From: Erythroxylum novogranatense
Lineage: Eukaryota > Streptophyta > Magnoliopsida > Malpighiales > Erythroxylaceae
Length of the DNA: 64,000 bases
Assembly: GCA_029891385.1 (NCBI GenBank)
Contig: CM057227.1
Location: 95,733,818-95,797,817 of the forward strand
Direction of reading: 5' to 3'
How positions within the stretch are numbered: position 1 is the stretch's first letter; each line of letters starts with the position of its first letter. The translations under genes were made by a program, and so were the position numbers. The notes beneath the pieces are model-generated. The model saw only the letters and a list, made by a program, of their open reading frames with translations, searched no databases and was not told the origin of the DNA. Positions 49,438 through 60,781 of this stretch are shown here, piece after piece.

Positions 49438-49444
49438 ACCTACA
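49438..49444 (-). repeat. Copia A 5' LTR, displaced terminal 7 bp
   Basis: The bases ACCTACA complete the split LTR: 318 + 7 = 325 bp, the same length as the intact LTR at 332-656. Confidence 0.9.
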
Positions 49445-49449
49445 GTTTC

Positions 49450-49730
49450 CATTCGTACCATTTTTATAAATAAAGTTCCATTACCACTACAAGTTCCCTT
49501 GGTTCTTAACTGATCATGTTTCTCCGCGCAATGTAACATTATGTCATGTTCTTTGTGTTCCCTTTTCTAGTGAACTGGAAAACTAGAAGTAATGCACAGC
49601 TTTAAACGTGCTATTATACAAGAACGTATCCAGGAGTAAAATGCTTAATACACGAACTACGGCCAAACGGAATTTAAATGCCTCATCGGGCGCATTCAAC
49701 TTCATGTTCTGAATCTAATTGCTTTCTTGC
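49450..49730 (+). other. Displaced distal 3' UTR and downstream flank of the left proline-rich gene
   Basis: Collinear with 52707-52993 downstream of the complete paralogue, sharing CATTCGTA, ATAAATAAAGTT, GGTTCCCTTGGTTC-like and TATCCAGGAGTAAAATG segments. It contains the polyadenylation hexamer AATAAA at 49469-49474. This segment belongs after base 331 and was separated from it by 49 kb of transposons. Confidence 0.85.
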
Positions 49731-51940
49731 TTTTCATATTTTCGACCTTTTCTGAAGTGAAAATTTATTAATATGACATTATAAATAAAAAATTCAAACA
49801 ACACAATTTAATTAAACAATGACAATTCTGATATTGATAAACACTAATTTGATATTATTAGTGTAAAAATTAATTTAAACAGTACATACTTTCCATCAAG
49901 TATACACAAAGTGTGCAATCTTGAAATATTTTTGGAAGAATAAGAGCATTTCTTGAAGCCTATAGCTGAATACGACCTGGCACACGATCGTTCACCGACG
50001 ACGTTCTCCTCTTAAATGTTGAGATAAATATACAGGAAAATACAGACTAGTTGGAGAGCATGTTGAATGGAAAGGAGTTCTCGAGAATAACATGGTTAAG
50101 AACATGACTGTATCCAGTATCTATACTTTTATTTCTTTTGTAGCAGTTAATGAACTATACAACCTGGAACATGAGTGTGTGCGTACTTGTATTCAATTAT
50201 AAAAGGGACAGTTTAAAACACAACTTGAAACATGACCGTGACAGACTGCCCTATTTGAAAACATATTTTTAGGTTAAATTTAAACTACTGAAGGATCTAG
50301 ATCTTATTAAAGTTATGTTTAAAATAAGCTGGATATGGTAAGGAAAAAAATTTGTGCAGAACTATACCAATTAAGATTTACATATAAATTTAGTAGTTAG
50401 TAATCCCACTTTGTTGTATCATTATAATTACTGAATAGTGAGAAAGTAGTCCCCCCTAGCTCCCTAGGAAGTAAGCAAGTTTTTTTATATTCATCAAAAA
50501 GGATCCTGATGTTTTATAAAACATGTAATTTAATCTTCAAAATGATAAAACAACAAATTTTTATTTGGATTCCGTTAATCATGTTGAAATTACATTTTGT
50601 TTTAAGTTAGATGTCCACATTATCCATCTATGTGGCTTATATGGATCCTAATTTATTGTTTGAAATTCTCAATTATATTTGAAACCATATACTCCTGAAA
50701 GCATAATTTGGAGTTTTAAACATGGCTGCTTTATATCTCTACTCTCTCCATCTCTATTTTCATTCAGTAGTGATCTTCTCTCCATTTGTGAGTCACTAGT
50801 CCTCAACTCTATTTTTAATAAAGTAGTTATTCATTTTACTAGGGATCTTCTCTCTTTTTTTGGAGCTTAAACATAAGGGTTTTAACTGTTATAGTATGTC
50901 TATAGATTCGTTGTTTGGGGTCTTACCTTTCATTGAGTTGGTATATTACAAAATAACATTCTCGCCTACTACTCCATAATGGTTGTACCAAGCATTCGAT
51001 AGTCAAATTATTATAGGGTTTCCCGCATTACGCTTAGGTGGAAGAACTGTTACTTTAAAATGGGTAAAGAGAATGTATATTATTTTGTTAAGCAGTATTG
51101 ACATTTTAATTGTGTCTTAATAAGCTAGGCTTAGAGAACCTCTTATTTGTTGTAGTTGATTTATGTTTTCTTAAAGCTGCTTTAATTTTGTCATTTACTT
51201 AGTGCTTAACATCCATTCTCAAGGCTGGATTTACCTTTAATGATATGTTAGCAAAATTATCAATTGCTTCAATTATAAGTGAAATATGCCCTTATAACAT
51301 CAACATTCTATAATATTTATGTTATGAGTTGAAAAAATTTATATATGGATTCTACATACCTCTTCATTTGGAAACAGAACGACGTCTAAAAATGCATAAA
51401 ATGTCATTTATTATTGTGGGTTAAATACTTAAATGAGGATTCCATTGAGTGATCATAACCCAAGCAAGAGATAACATCACAAAATACATTATCATAATGT
51501 CAATATATGATGATAGCATCATTGTATACATACAATGATTTGGCAACGTAAATATCATGGTATATATATTGATTTAAAATTGAACTTACAGACATAGCTG
51601 AACTTAGTTGAACTTAAAGATCATTGTATATGCAAATTATTTTCATTCTACTAAACCTATCTGTTTTTGGAATGTCTAGGATTTTGAAGTAAAACACAAA
51701 CATATCATTTTATATTTAATGAACTTGAGCATTCAATATATTTGATGTAATTAATATTGACCAACCACCAAGAGAGAAATACGTCATCGTTTTGACTTGC
51801 TTGTATCTACTTACACCAATTTCAGTATCTGACCAACTAACTGGATAAACCATTTGACAGCTCCCTGTGGAGAATGTATGCAGCTCAAGGTTAGCCAACA
51901 ACAAAACATAAATATAGAGATACAAGGCTTTTATCAGAAC
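49731..51940. other. Host intergenic DNA
   Basis: AT-rich sequence with no convincing gene on either strand. A 63-codon frame at 50679-50870 has no recognisable motif. I see no LTR or terminal repeat pair here. Confidence 0.6.
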
Positions 51941-51955
51941 TACTTAAAACCTACC
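51760..51955 (+). promoter_or_regulatory. AC-type MYB elements upstream of the proline-rich gene
   Basis: ACCAACC at 51760-51766 and ACCTACC at 51949-51955 match the AC-II and AC-I elements bound by MYB regulators of wall and lignin genes in plants. The second is 36 bp upstream of the TATA box. Such heptamers also occur by chance. Confidence 0.35.
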
Positions 51956-51990
51956 GAAGTCCAATGCCTCCCTTAAATCGAATCGATCCC

Positions 51991-51998
51991 TATATAAG
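51991..51998 (+). promoter_or_regulatory. TATA box of the proline-rich gene
   Basis: TATATAAG lies 106 bp upstream of the ATG, leaving room for a leader of about 70-75 nt. It is the best TATA match in the proximal upstream region. Confidence 0.75.
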
Positions 51999-52096
51999 CC
52001 CCCACGATTAAACGCAATTATTCTCATCCCAAACAGAACAAACTTCTTAGTTCAAACTCTCCAATTCGAAGAAACCTCCACTGACGCCCATAAACA

Positions 52097-52537
52097 ATGG
52101 CCTCCCCCAAATGCTTCATCTTAGCTTTTGTTATAGCATTGTCATTTTCGAGCTTCGGCATTAGCTTCGCAGCTCGCAATCTCTTGCAACTTCCGACGAA
52201 CATACCTTCGGTGCCAAATCTACCAAAGCCAACATTACCACCAATGCCTTCTATCCCAAATCTCCCGCAACCTACTCTGCCAACTTCTCTGCCACCACTT
52301 CCTAGCTTGCCTACAACCATGCCTAAGCTAACCTTACCACCGTTGCCTTCCACAATGTTGCCGCAACCCACTTTGCCAACCTTGCCAGGTTCTCAACCAT
52401 CACTTCCTAACCAACCCACTATTCCCACTGTACCTCAGGTCACCATGCCTCCATTGCCAAGCATCCCCTCACTCCCCACAATCCCTTCTACTATTCCCTC
52501 CATCCCATTACTCTCCCCACCACCGGCTGGAAACTAG
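52097..52537 (+). CDS. Secreted proline-rich cell-wall-type protein (tandem copy 2)
   Basis: An intronless 146-codon gene. Residues 1-25 are a signal peptide (MASPKCF, then a hydrophobic core, ending SFA), followed by ARNLLQLP. The mature part is built almost entirely of LP, PTLP, PSLP and PSIP units, with about a third proline, and ends PPPAGN. There are no cysteines after the signal peptide and no membrane anchor, so it should be exported to the cell wall or apoplast. Small proline-rich proteins with an ARxLLQ-like mature N-terminus and LPxLP repeats occur in eudicots (PELPK-like and legume proline-rich secreted peptides); I cannot assign the exact family. The start is chosen because it gives a full signal peptide and follows the TATA box at the right distance. 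The partial copy at 1-157 is its tandem paralogue. Its function is not known from sequence. Confidence 0.9.
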   Translation: MASPKCFILAFVIALSFSSFGISFAARNLLQLPTNIPSVPNLPKPTLPPMPSIPNLPQPTLPTSLPPLPSLPTTMPKLTLPPLPSTMLPQPTLPTLPGSQPSLPNQPTIPTVPQVTMPPLPSIPSLPTIPSTIPSIPLLSPPPAGN

Positions 52538-52728
52538 AATATGCCAGTAGTATGTGCTTCTTGCGGTCTCCAAGTTTGCCTGTGCCCTGAAATTCTTACT
52601 GTGTCATATATATAATGCTTTTGAGAGTCATTAGGTCTTTCATTTTTTTTCCCCTTCTCTTCTTCACCTTGTACTATTGGTTGTTAAATTGATGTACACT
52701 ATGTGTTTGCATTCGTATCGTTCTGATA

Positions 52729-52734
52729 AATAAA
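52729..52734 (+). terminator. Polyadenylation signal of the proline-rich gene
   Basis: AATAAA is located 192 bp after the stop codon, within the block conserved with 49450-49490. Confidence 0.65.
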
Positions 52735-52740
52735 GTTTCA

Positions 52741-53574
52741 TTATCACTGTAGGTTCCCTTGGTTCTTAACTGATCTTGTTTCTCTGCGCCATGAAATATT
52801 ATGTTATGTTCTTTCTGTTCCCTTTTCTGGTGAACTGGAGTCTACTCATATGGAAAAACTAAAAGTAGTGCACAATTTTAATTGTGCTATTATAGAAGAA
52901 AGTATCCAGGAGTAAAATGTTTTATACATGTATGGTGGCTAAAAGGAATTTATATGCCTCATTTGGCACATTCACTTCGTCTTTTGAAATCTAATTGATA
53001 GAAATAAATACCAAATATCAGAAAAATAAAAAATAACACGAGCACACGTAAGTACAAGTATAGTAAAATACAATAATGTTAGCTTACATTAGAAGAAATT
53101 TGTTAACTTAATAAACCATATCGCTCTAGATTCCATACTACAGGTGAAAACAAATGAAAAGCATATGTGGAGCTAGATATGCTACGTCTGCTACTACTCA
53201 GAGTCACTATTGCAAAATTGGTGACAGATGAACTGAGAAATTAAGTTGAGGGGAGTCAAATTTCATTGAGTAAGTTCATCACTCTGCGATACCCAATGAC
53301 GTGCTCAATAATGTACAATTTGTACTAGCATGAAACACACATATATGATGCATGACAAATTACATGCAATGTACAATACATCGTAGAAAAGAAATATCTG
53401 TAGGATCCAAGCCTCCAACTGTAATTCCTCACAATACTATGCCTTGAATGATTGTAGGTAGCTAAGCATCACCAACAAGCTAGCCATATAATTATACTCA
53501 TATAGTCGTAAAGCTTTTTTAGTCCAAAAGAGCTATAGGGAGCTACGTATCACCAACAAACTAGCCTTTACCTT
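52741..53574. other. Intergenic DNA with a short duplication
   Basis: No gene seen. A 29-bp imperfect direct repeat (AGCTA.G.ATCACCAACAA.CTAGCC) lies at 53457-53485 and 53538-53566, just downstream of the CACTA relic. Confidence 0.6.
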
Positions 53575-54793
53575 AAACAACATCATAATTTTCTAATCCA
53601 ACCTCCTAGACATGGTTTAAGTCATCAATTAGTGGTTGCATGCATATATCAATATCCTTAATAGGAGTAGTAGGTCCTAGAATAAGCAAAGATAATAAAA
53701 AAGCGACTCCTTCATACACTTCTATATAGGTAAATTGTAAGACACAAGAATTACCGACCACATGCTGTAAGAATTACTCATATTACTAAATGGATTAAGT
53801 CCATTAGAGGCTAAACTAAGTCAAACATTACGACAATCCTCTACAAACCATTGAAACTTTCTATAAAAGTCTTTCTATGCCTTTGAGTTGGTTGGATGAT
53901 AGATAAAGTTATCATCAATGTTTTTCTCTTTATGATACCTCATATCTATGGTTGTTTTTGTTGATATAAAAAGCCTTTGTAGTCGTGGTTTAATAGGGAG
54001 TATCTCAATATCTTATGAGGTATCTTTTTCCCTTTTCCATCATCCACTTGCCTCCTTAATGTACCACAAATGGGACATTCTTTAGGATCTTTACTGTCCT
54101 TCCAAAATATAGCACATTCATACTTCCAAGTATGTATTGATTTTATCCTAATCTAAGGTCCCTTAACAATTCCACTACTTTATAGTCAGATTTGGGCAAT
54201 TTGTGTTCAATAAGTAATACATCATTGAGCAAGCCAATTAACATGTCAAAATATTTGTTGCTCCATTTATTATAAACTTTTAAATGCAACAACTTGACAA
54301 CAAAAGATAGTTGTGAGAATTTCAAGAACCTTGCATAAAATTCTTCTTGAGCAACTTTTAATAACTTCCTAAAATTATCTTCTATAATACTACCTATTTT
54401 GTTAGGAAAATCAGTATCATTCATAATCTCCATATAATTCTCCAAATCCTCCAACATCTCTTCAATTCCATCATCGCCATCATCATTAATATCACAACCC
54501 TCTACATCATAATTGTCACTACAATCAACACCTATATCAACACTTCTATTACTAGTTGCTTCAGAACGCTCACCATGATAAATCTATAGAGTATACATTT
54601 TGTATATGCCTTGGATTAGTGAGTCATTATATATCACATCTTGACTTTGAATGTTCACATTAAAGCAATCTATGCATGGACAACAAATACAACATTTTAC
54701 ACCCATTTGATCTTTTACAAATTACATAAAACTCTTAACTATTTCTAAATATTTAGTCGATAATTTTCGATGAGACATCCAACTTTTATCCAT
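53575..54793 (-). pseudogene. CACTA (En/Spm) TNP2-type transposase, 5' fragment
   Basis: The minus strand carries, from an ATG at 54793, the transposase-associated domain: MDKSWMSHRKLSTKYLE, a Cys cluster CCICCPCIDC and a HGER block, broken by two stops. It is followed by an acidic stretch, then the open part 54457-54143 with KFSQLSFVVKLLHLKVYNKW, KYFDMLIGLLNDV and LPKSDYKVVELLRDL, all typical of TNP2 proteins. After that, frames with stops still match the order of TNP2 conserved blocks: a CP.CG-like region near 54080, a HKILRY-like block near 54020, NSYSMW near 53770 and PLIDDL near 53640. The DDE catalytic part is absent. It is a dead 5' remnant. No terminal CACTA repeat was found beside it. 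Confidence 0.75.
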
Positions 54794-55353
54794 GTAGTTA
54801 TATAATTAAAAGTCAATTACTAAATTACTAAATGCAATTTAAGTTCTAACTAACATAATGATAAATCAATACAAGTTCACATTCTTAATCATAATTCAAA
54901 AAAACAATGAAATTGAGAATGCTAAGGATAAGAAACATGAACCTAAAATAAATTGCATTATGTACAAGAAGTGAGTTTTAAACATACCTCTTAATTCTCA
55001 AGCAATAACTGTAAGATTTGAGTATAGAATTTTGGCTTTCTCTGTTATGAGCTTCATCACCTCCTATTAGAAAGAATTTATAAATAAAGTATTAATATCA
55101 TCATTCTTAACAAGCTACAAAATGAATTGTCAACTCTAATGACACACTAAATCCAATAATAACAAACATAGTACCAATATATGCTCACGTTAAATTTTAG
55201 ACATGAAAACTTCAGTACTCATACATCATCTTCTAGGTTTATAAGTAAAAAGAATTTCAATACTTTTATATATATTTCACATTCTTAACCTATAAAATAT
55301 CATTCACAAAACAAAAATTGGCACAACTTTGGTGGAAGATCAAACTAAAAGAG
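54794..55353. other. AT-rich non-coding DNA upstream of the CACTA relic
   Basis: No frame or repeat pair recognised. If the transposase relic belonged to a full element, its 5' region would be here. Confidence 0.5.
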
Positions 55354-55366
55354 CATTGAATATCTT
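55354..55366. repeat. LINE target-site duplication, left
   Basis: CATTGAATATCTT, identical to 57629-57641. It overlaps the first bases of the poly(T) run by two. Confidence 0.88.
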
Positions 55367-57628
55367 TTTTTTTTGAAATTTTAAGAAAATTATATTGCTT
55401 GAACAATAAATCTACACTGTACAAACCTTTCTAAAGGAAACAGAATAGGACCAGTGCAAACACCAAATCCTCTGCAATTACCCACCCAAAATTAACAATT
55501 ATACTCTAGATATGCCATCGCCGTCTCATTTCCATACTAGTATCCTCAAATTTTCCAGTAACAATGAGAGCCTCACGGATCATATTAACAATACTATCAG
55601 CTAATTCATACTTATGCCGCTCTTGGTGTTTATACAGCCTGCGGTTTCTCTCCCTCTACAAGTGATAAATCATCAACTGAAAAGTTATCCGAAGTATGAC
55701 ACTATCTGACCTCCCGGCACATGTTCCCCGTAAAAGATCAGCCAACACCTCCGTCCATACATAGGAGGACTGAGTTCGACCAAGCAAATGCAAAATACGA
55801 CTCCAAACCACTTTAGAATGCTCACATTCAAAAAACAGGTGATCTCGACTCTCCTTAGCTATGTTACACAACACACAAATGGGGTCGAAACCACCAAACC
55901 AACGATCTTTCGTTCTCAATCTATTTTTAATAACCAACCACAATAGAAAGGCTGCTCTAGGACTGACAACTTTCCTTCACACCAGATCTGCCCAATGGAC
56001 CTCCTCCTGCAGCACTCGGCTAAGCCCATGAGCAGATTGAGTCGTGAAGACCCCATTATGATTGACAGTCCACATCAGCTGATCCTGCGTAGAACCAAGT
56101 ACCACATGGTTAAGGTAACTATCAAGAGTATGACCATACCTACAGTATGGTGAGAAAGCCCTCCACCGAACAACCCAAGCCACAGTTGCCTCCTTAGGAA
56201 GGCAGTTTCTGAACACAGACAGATCGTTTCGCAGCCATAGAGGGCTGAATCGAGTCCAATTATCAAACCAAAAATGTACTGCCTCCCCACTCCCAATTTG
56301 CCATTTTATAAAAGGAAAGATCAACTCTCTTATTTGCAACAAGTTTTTGAAAATCCAAGACTGATCAGACCGCACCTGAATTTGTCAAAAATTTTGCCCG
56401 TTGAGTCGATAAATTTGCTCCCATTTGACCCACAAGGCTTCTTTATCCACAAATAGCCGCCAAATACGCTTCATCAACAATACTCTTTGCATCTGAGTGA
56501 TTGAAATGATACCCAATCCCCCTAGTTTCTTAGGCACCACAATCTCACTCCATTTAACTTTAGCTCCTTTACTGCTACCATGTTTGCCTGTCCATAAAAA
56601 GGCTTTCAATATCTTTTCCATTGCTTTGATAACCCTCTTCGGAATAACTATATGCGCAGTCCAGTGAACATGCATACTGTTCAGAACTGACACTATCAAG
56701 ATAGTTCTCGCAGCAAAAGAAAGAAACCGGTTCTACTAGGCATTAATTCGATTTTTCAGAGTTTCCAGCAATGGAAGGAAATCAGAATACTTAGGCTTAC
56801 CAGTGTAATCGGGACTCCCAAGTATCTAAACGGAGGGGTTTGAAGGGACAGCCCTGCTAACTTGTTCAATTGCCCCCTGTTTCCAACATCGGAGGAGATA
56901 AATATACTACTCTTTTGTACATTAATTACCATGCCCGACCACCGAGAAAATAGCTCCATCAAGTTTAACATCCTAGTAATCACCTGGGGATCAGCCTGAC
57001 ACAACAAAATCACATCATCAACATATAAGAGATGAGATAAACACAGATCCCTACAATTATAATGGTATTGAAATAACCCGTTACATTGGACCATCTTGTG
57101 TAGTAATCCATAGCCAAAGTGAACAAATACGGGGAGAGAGGATCGCCTTGTCGGATCCCTTTGCAAATGTTGACAGGTTTCGTCGGAATTCCATTAATCA
57201 ATACACTCAGTGATGGAGTTTGTATACACTGATATATCCACTGGCAAAAATGTGGAGGTAAACCAATCCCGGTTAGGCAATCTTTCAGGTAGCTCCAACC
57301 AATCGTATCATATGCCTTATAAAGATCGATCTTTATAGCACAACTGTTGATCTTCTTCCCAGAATTATACTAACCCAGCAATTCTTGCAGAAGTAAAATA
57401 TTATCCCCAATGTTCCGCAAAGGAAGAAAAGCCCCTTGAACATAACTAACCACTTCAGTCACCACTCCTTTCAAGCGCTCCGCCAATAAAGAAGCAATCA
57501 CCTTATACACCTTATTACAACATGATATTGGGCGATAATCGGTAACTCTCTCCAGCCTCTTCTTTTTGGGAATAAGACAAATATAAGTATGATTAATCTC
57601 TTGCAACAATTGGGCGATAATCGGTAAA
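55367..57628 (-). mobile_element. 5'-truncated LINE retrotransposon
   Basis: 2262 bp on the minus strand, flanked by 13-bp TSDs and ending in a short poly(A), seen as T at 55365-55374 on the plus strand. It keeps the C-terminal two thirds of ORF2. The endonuclease and ORF1 are missing, as expected from incomplete reverse transcription. A 19-bp segment at its 5' end (57609-57627) repeats 57527-57545. Confidence 0.9.
55656..57609 (-). pseudogene. LINE ORF2 fragment: reverse transcriptase and zf-RVT
   Basis: In minus-strand order: RT block 1 (57609-57370, CLIPKKK, DYRPISCCNKVYKV, ERLK); a frame break; RT with IRQGDPLSPYLF (about 57170-57110); RT with the catalytic YVDDV (about 57035-57021), FSRWSGMVIN and the FRYLGVPI block (57166-56756); then the thumb and connection (56699-56385, IPKRVIKAMEKILKAFLWTG, GGLGI); a Trp-rich segment (56375-55977, WQIGSGEAVHFWFDNW); and a zf-RVT domain (55943-55656, RLRTKDRW, CVLCNIAKESRDHLFFEC). 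At least four frame breaks inactivate it. Such ORF2 proteins nick the target DNA and copy their own RNA on it. This copy lacks the nuclease domain. Confidence 0.88.
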
Positions 57629-57641
57629 CATTGAATATCTT
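57629..57641. repeat. LINE target-site duplication, right
   Basis: CATTGAATATCTT, a 13/13 match to 55354-55366. Confidence 0.88.
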
Positions 57642-58190
57642 ATCCTTCATATAGTCCTCTTTATCATAAAACATTATATAAAATAAACTCGTTATCATTA
57701 TATTCCCTATGATAAACAAAGAAGCATTAATTAATTCGAAAACTCAACATTGAAGTTAGCAAGTTTAACCTTAGAGGCATTAATTAATTTAAAATTCTAA
57801 AAACATATACATTTAAATATGATTAAGCATTAATCAACAAACTTGACCATATAAACATTAACATCTATGACAAATCTCCTTTGTATGGTAAGGAAACATA
57901 CATAGATCATTGAAAAATAATGAAATTAATCAACATTAATAAAATTGAATTGAATTATAAATAAATCAACAAATACATTTCTAAATCCAATTACTAATTC
58001 TTTGTTTTTAAAAGTATAAAAGGAAAATGATAGATTATTAAAGCAAATAAATAACCCTTTATGATTGTTACACTGCTTAAGCAAATTTTCAGATCATATT
58101 ATTGAAAAATGATGCTAAACTTTCCATATATTTATTTTTCAATTAGAGTATGTGTAGAGCTAAAAAAGAGGAAATTAAGAAAGGAGAGGC
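57642..58190. other. AT-rich intergenic DNA
   Basis: No gene, repeat pair or element boundary seen. It may be part of the same older DNA as 54794-55353. Confidence 0.5.
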
Positions 58191-58810
58191 AAAAATGTAA
58201 CATCCCATCACCGATGGGAGGGTTATTTTGGTACATTGGGTTAGGTTAGGATTTTTATTGCATATTATTGATTGAGCATTCATTTGGCTTCTAATTTTAG
58301 AGGAATAAGTCATTCTGCACATGCACATATATGTACATGCATTTCTGACATTTATGACATTTTACTGTGAATATGACGCGTTTTACGAAATCTGAGAAAA
58401 TTGAGTTTGAATAGTTGATTAGGAATTGCTTTAGAGTGATTTGCCAGTTGATAGTGAATCTTAGGAAATTTTTCTGGAAATTTAGGAGAAAAAAGTCCAG
58501 ACCGGAAATGATTATGAAAAGAAAGACGAACTTGGTGAGTGTTTGAGGAAAGAGAGAAACCCCTTTAAAAGCTTTAGGTTTTGAAATTGGTAGAAAAGCT
58601 TACTTCCTCTAACATAGGGATTTTTCTTCTCTTCTACCGTTGGCGATTTTCGATTCCCCACCTTTGAGATTCTTGTTTTCTCCTTCATTGTGATTGAAGA
58701 CCAAGCTTAAACCTTAGAGATGGTGATGTTTTGTGTGGATATGGGAGATAACTGTGGGTGTTAGGGCTTGGAGGAGATTTTCGGAGATTTGAAGATTTAG
58801 GGCTTGATTG

Positions 58811-60390
58811 GTAAGTAAATTGGCTTTAATGTTATTTTATTGTTGTTGAAATGCATTTATTATGGTTATTATGAAAGTTTGGGTAGTTGAGAGTGAGTTA
58901 TTACTGGTTTTAGAGAGAGAAATGGCGAAAAAGCTAGTCGGAGAAGACAGAGGAGCCCCGCACGTCGCGACGTCTGAGAGGGGCCTCGTCGCGAAGAGTA
59001 AATAGGTACTTGTCGTGACGAGCGGTTAAGTCCTCGTCGCGACGAGCATGGTGAGACGTTGCGGCGAGCCCATCGATCCTCGCCACGATGAGCATTTTGG
59101 ACGTCGCGGCGAGCGACCCCCTTGACACCGCGGCGAGAGCCCTTTCGCTGCGGCGAGCTCCATTTTTCTGAAAGTGAGGTATTTTAGTTTTTTGGGCATA
59201 ACTAATGGTGTAGACCTCCAATTGAGGTGATTCTTAATTCGTTATGAACTAGAGAAAGAGGTCTACAATTGAGGTAAAGAAAGAAAATTTGAAATCAAAT
59301 GAGTGAGATCTCAATTATGGAAAGACAGTTGAGTGAGGTTTCCTACTTCAGCCTAAGGATAGTTTCTTGAATTGGGCTATAATTGTGAGATTTCCGAATG
59401 TAAATTCAATGCTATTAGAGTATTCAATAGGTGAATTTGATCTAGTTCAAAATGAAATTGATTTTTTGAGGTTTTCTTGAAATGAGTCATTATTGATCAA
59501 TTGAGTGAAAGGTTAGATTTTGACATAAGAAAGATGGTAAAATTGGGATATAGCGCCGGAAAGTCATGAGCATGCATCGTACATCTTTTAATAAAGACAT
59601 GTGCATCATTGAATTGTTCTGATTTTTTTGCATCTAGTAATGGAAAATTATTTGACTAGTATAAAGGCACCGTTGGATCGTCATTCCACGGATATTGCTG
59701 GGACTTCCAGGCAGTAGCTCGGAAGTTATAGGTGAGTAACCTAGTTGGTTCCTCAATTTTTTAATTGTTAAATGCTCTGTAAACTGTCTGCGAATGTGAA
59801 TTGTATGATCATGTGAATGATTAGGATCGTTACGTTTATTCTTGATAAATCGGATTTGACTGCTACGTGATTATGAAGAATAGTGATAAATAGGTTTTAA
59901 CGGCAATGTGGCTGTGAATTATTGGGCATTTTACATTTCATACACAAATGCATGAACAGATAATGATAGTTGTGACCTGAGTCGCCACTGATACTGAAAC
60001 GAGCCTCGAGCTCGAAGGGAGTTAGTGCATACCCAGAGGGCTCTCCTACTCCCTAGACACGTCTACTGAATACTGACCACTGTTTAAGCGCTCGGTCACA
60101 ACACTGTAATAAAATGGGAAAGAGTCACATATGCATTGCATACACATTATGATGGATTGAATTCAGTGAATGAAAATAGGCAAGAGTGTATGCTATAATT
60201 GTGATAACTGATTTGTGAAATTTCTGAGTTCTGTGATTGTATGAGAAATTGTAAACTGCTATATGGTATTCTGAATGCGTTATTGTGATATGTTGTATGC
60301 TATTTGCATGATGCATGAATTGAGTGAACCATCGATGATGGTTTCTCATTGAGTTCGCAAACTCACCCAAAATTGCATTATATTTTTCAG
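58811..60390 (+). other. Predicted intron within the solo LTR
   Basis: Donor GATTG|GTAAGTAAA and acceptor TATTTTTCAG|GATCG, 1580 nt apart. Both are at positions homologous to the Gypsy C intron. Confidence 0.5.
58950..59165. repeat. GC-rich palindromic module in the solo LTR
   Basis: CpG-dense units of the type CTCGTCGCGACGAG (perfect palindrome at 59033-59046) and GCGGCGAG, spaced 20-30 bp apart. Confidence 0.8.
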
Positions 60391-60781
60391 GATCGATAGA
60401 ATAGACTCCTAGCTCCAGAGATGGACTTTTCATGCCGTGTGGATCTAGTTGGCAAGAGAAGTTATGGCACACAGGTAGGTCAGCTGGGATTGTTTTGGGA
60501 ATGACCTAGTTAGATTTTTGTATCAATTTCCTTTTTGGAGTAATGTATTTAGACAGTGGAAATCTGATGGACTTGTATATTATTTTGTTTGAAGATATGA
60601 ATGAGAAAGCATCGTGGTTTTTTTTAAATATAATGATTTCTATATTGCGGCTTTTATTACTGATGCCATGAGAGTACTGTAGTGACTGACTGCTCGTAGC
60701 CTCCCTTATTGTAAGATATGCCTCGGGATGACCCACGGGTGTCCCGGTGCGTACCCTACAGTAAGGGGGCGCTACAAAAAA

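Larger units (their letters stand above)
332..49444 (-). mobile_element. Copia A: outermost Ty1/Copia LTR retrotransposon
   Basis: The element is bounded by 325-bp LTRs at 332-656 and 42756-43073 plus 49438-49444, each starting TGTAG and ending CTACA. The flanking TSD gtttc is at 327-331 and 49445-49449. The element reads on the minus strand: the PBS lies just left of the right LTR and the polypurine tract just right of the left LTR. Removing Copia B and Copia E leaves about 4.8 kb, normal for a Copia element. By hand count the LTRs differ at about 11 of 325 sites. The gag-pol gene has many stops, so the copy is dead. Confidence 0.93.
58196..60776 (+). mobile_element. Solo Gypsy LTR related to Gypsy C
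   Basis: 2581 bp, TGTAACATCCC to GGGGGCGCTACA, flanked by aaaaa (58191-58195 and 60777-60781). No PBS or polypurine tract and no partner. It shares several blocks with Gypsy C LTRs read in reverse: the GATTG|GTAAGT donor (58811), the GC-rich module (58950-59165), the 'GTGTAGACCTCCAATT' block (59209-59224), CCATCGATGATGGTTTCTCATT (near 60330), and the ACTCACCC...TTTTTCAG acceptor (60390). Its orientation is opposite to Gypsy C. Confidence 0.88.

Noticed and set aside
50679..50870. A small plus-strand frame in the host intergenic region
   Set aside because: No motif, no good promoter or poly(A) signal, and base composition like the flanks.
52024..52371. A Gly-rich minus-strand frame opposite the proline-rich gene
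   Set aside because: It is the reverse complement of the Pro-Leu repeats; the plus strand has the signal peptide, TATA box and poly(A) signal.
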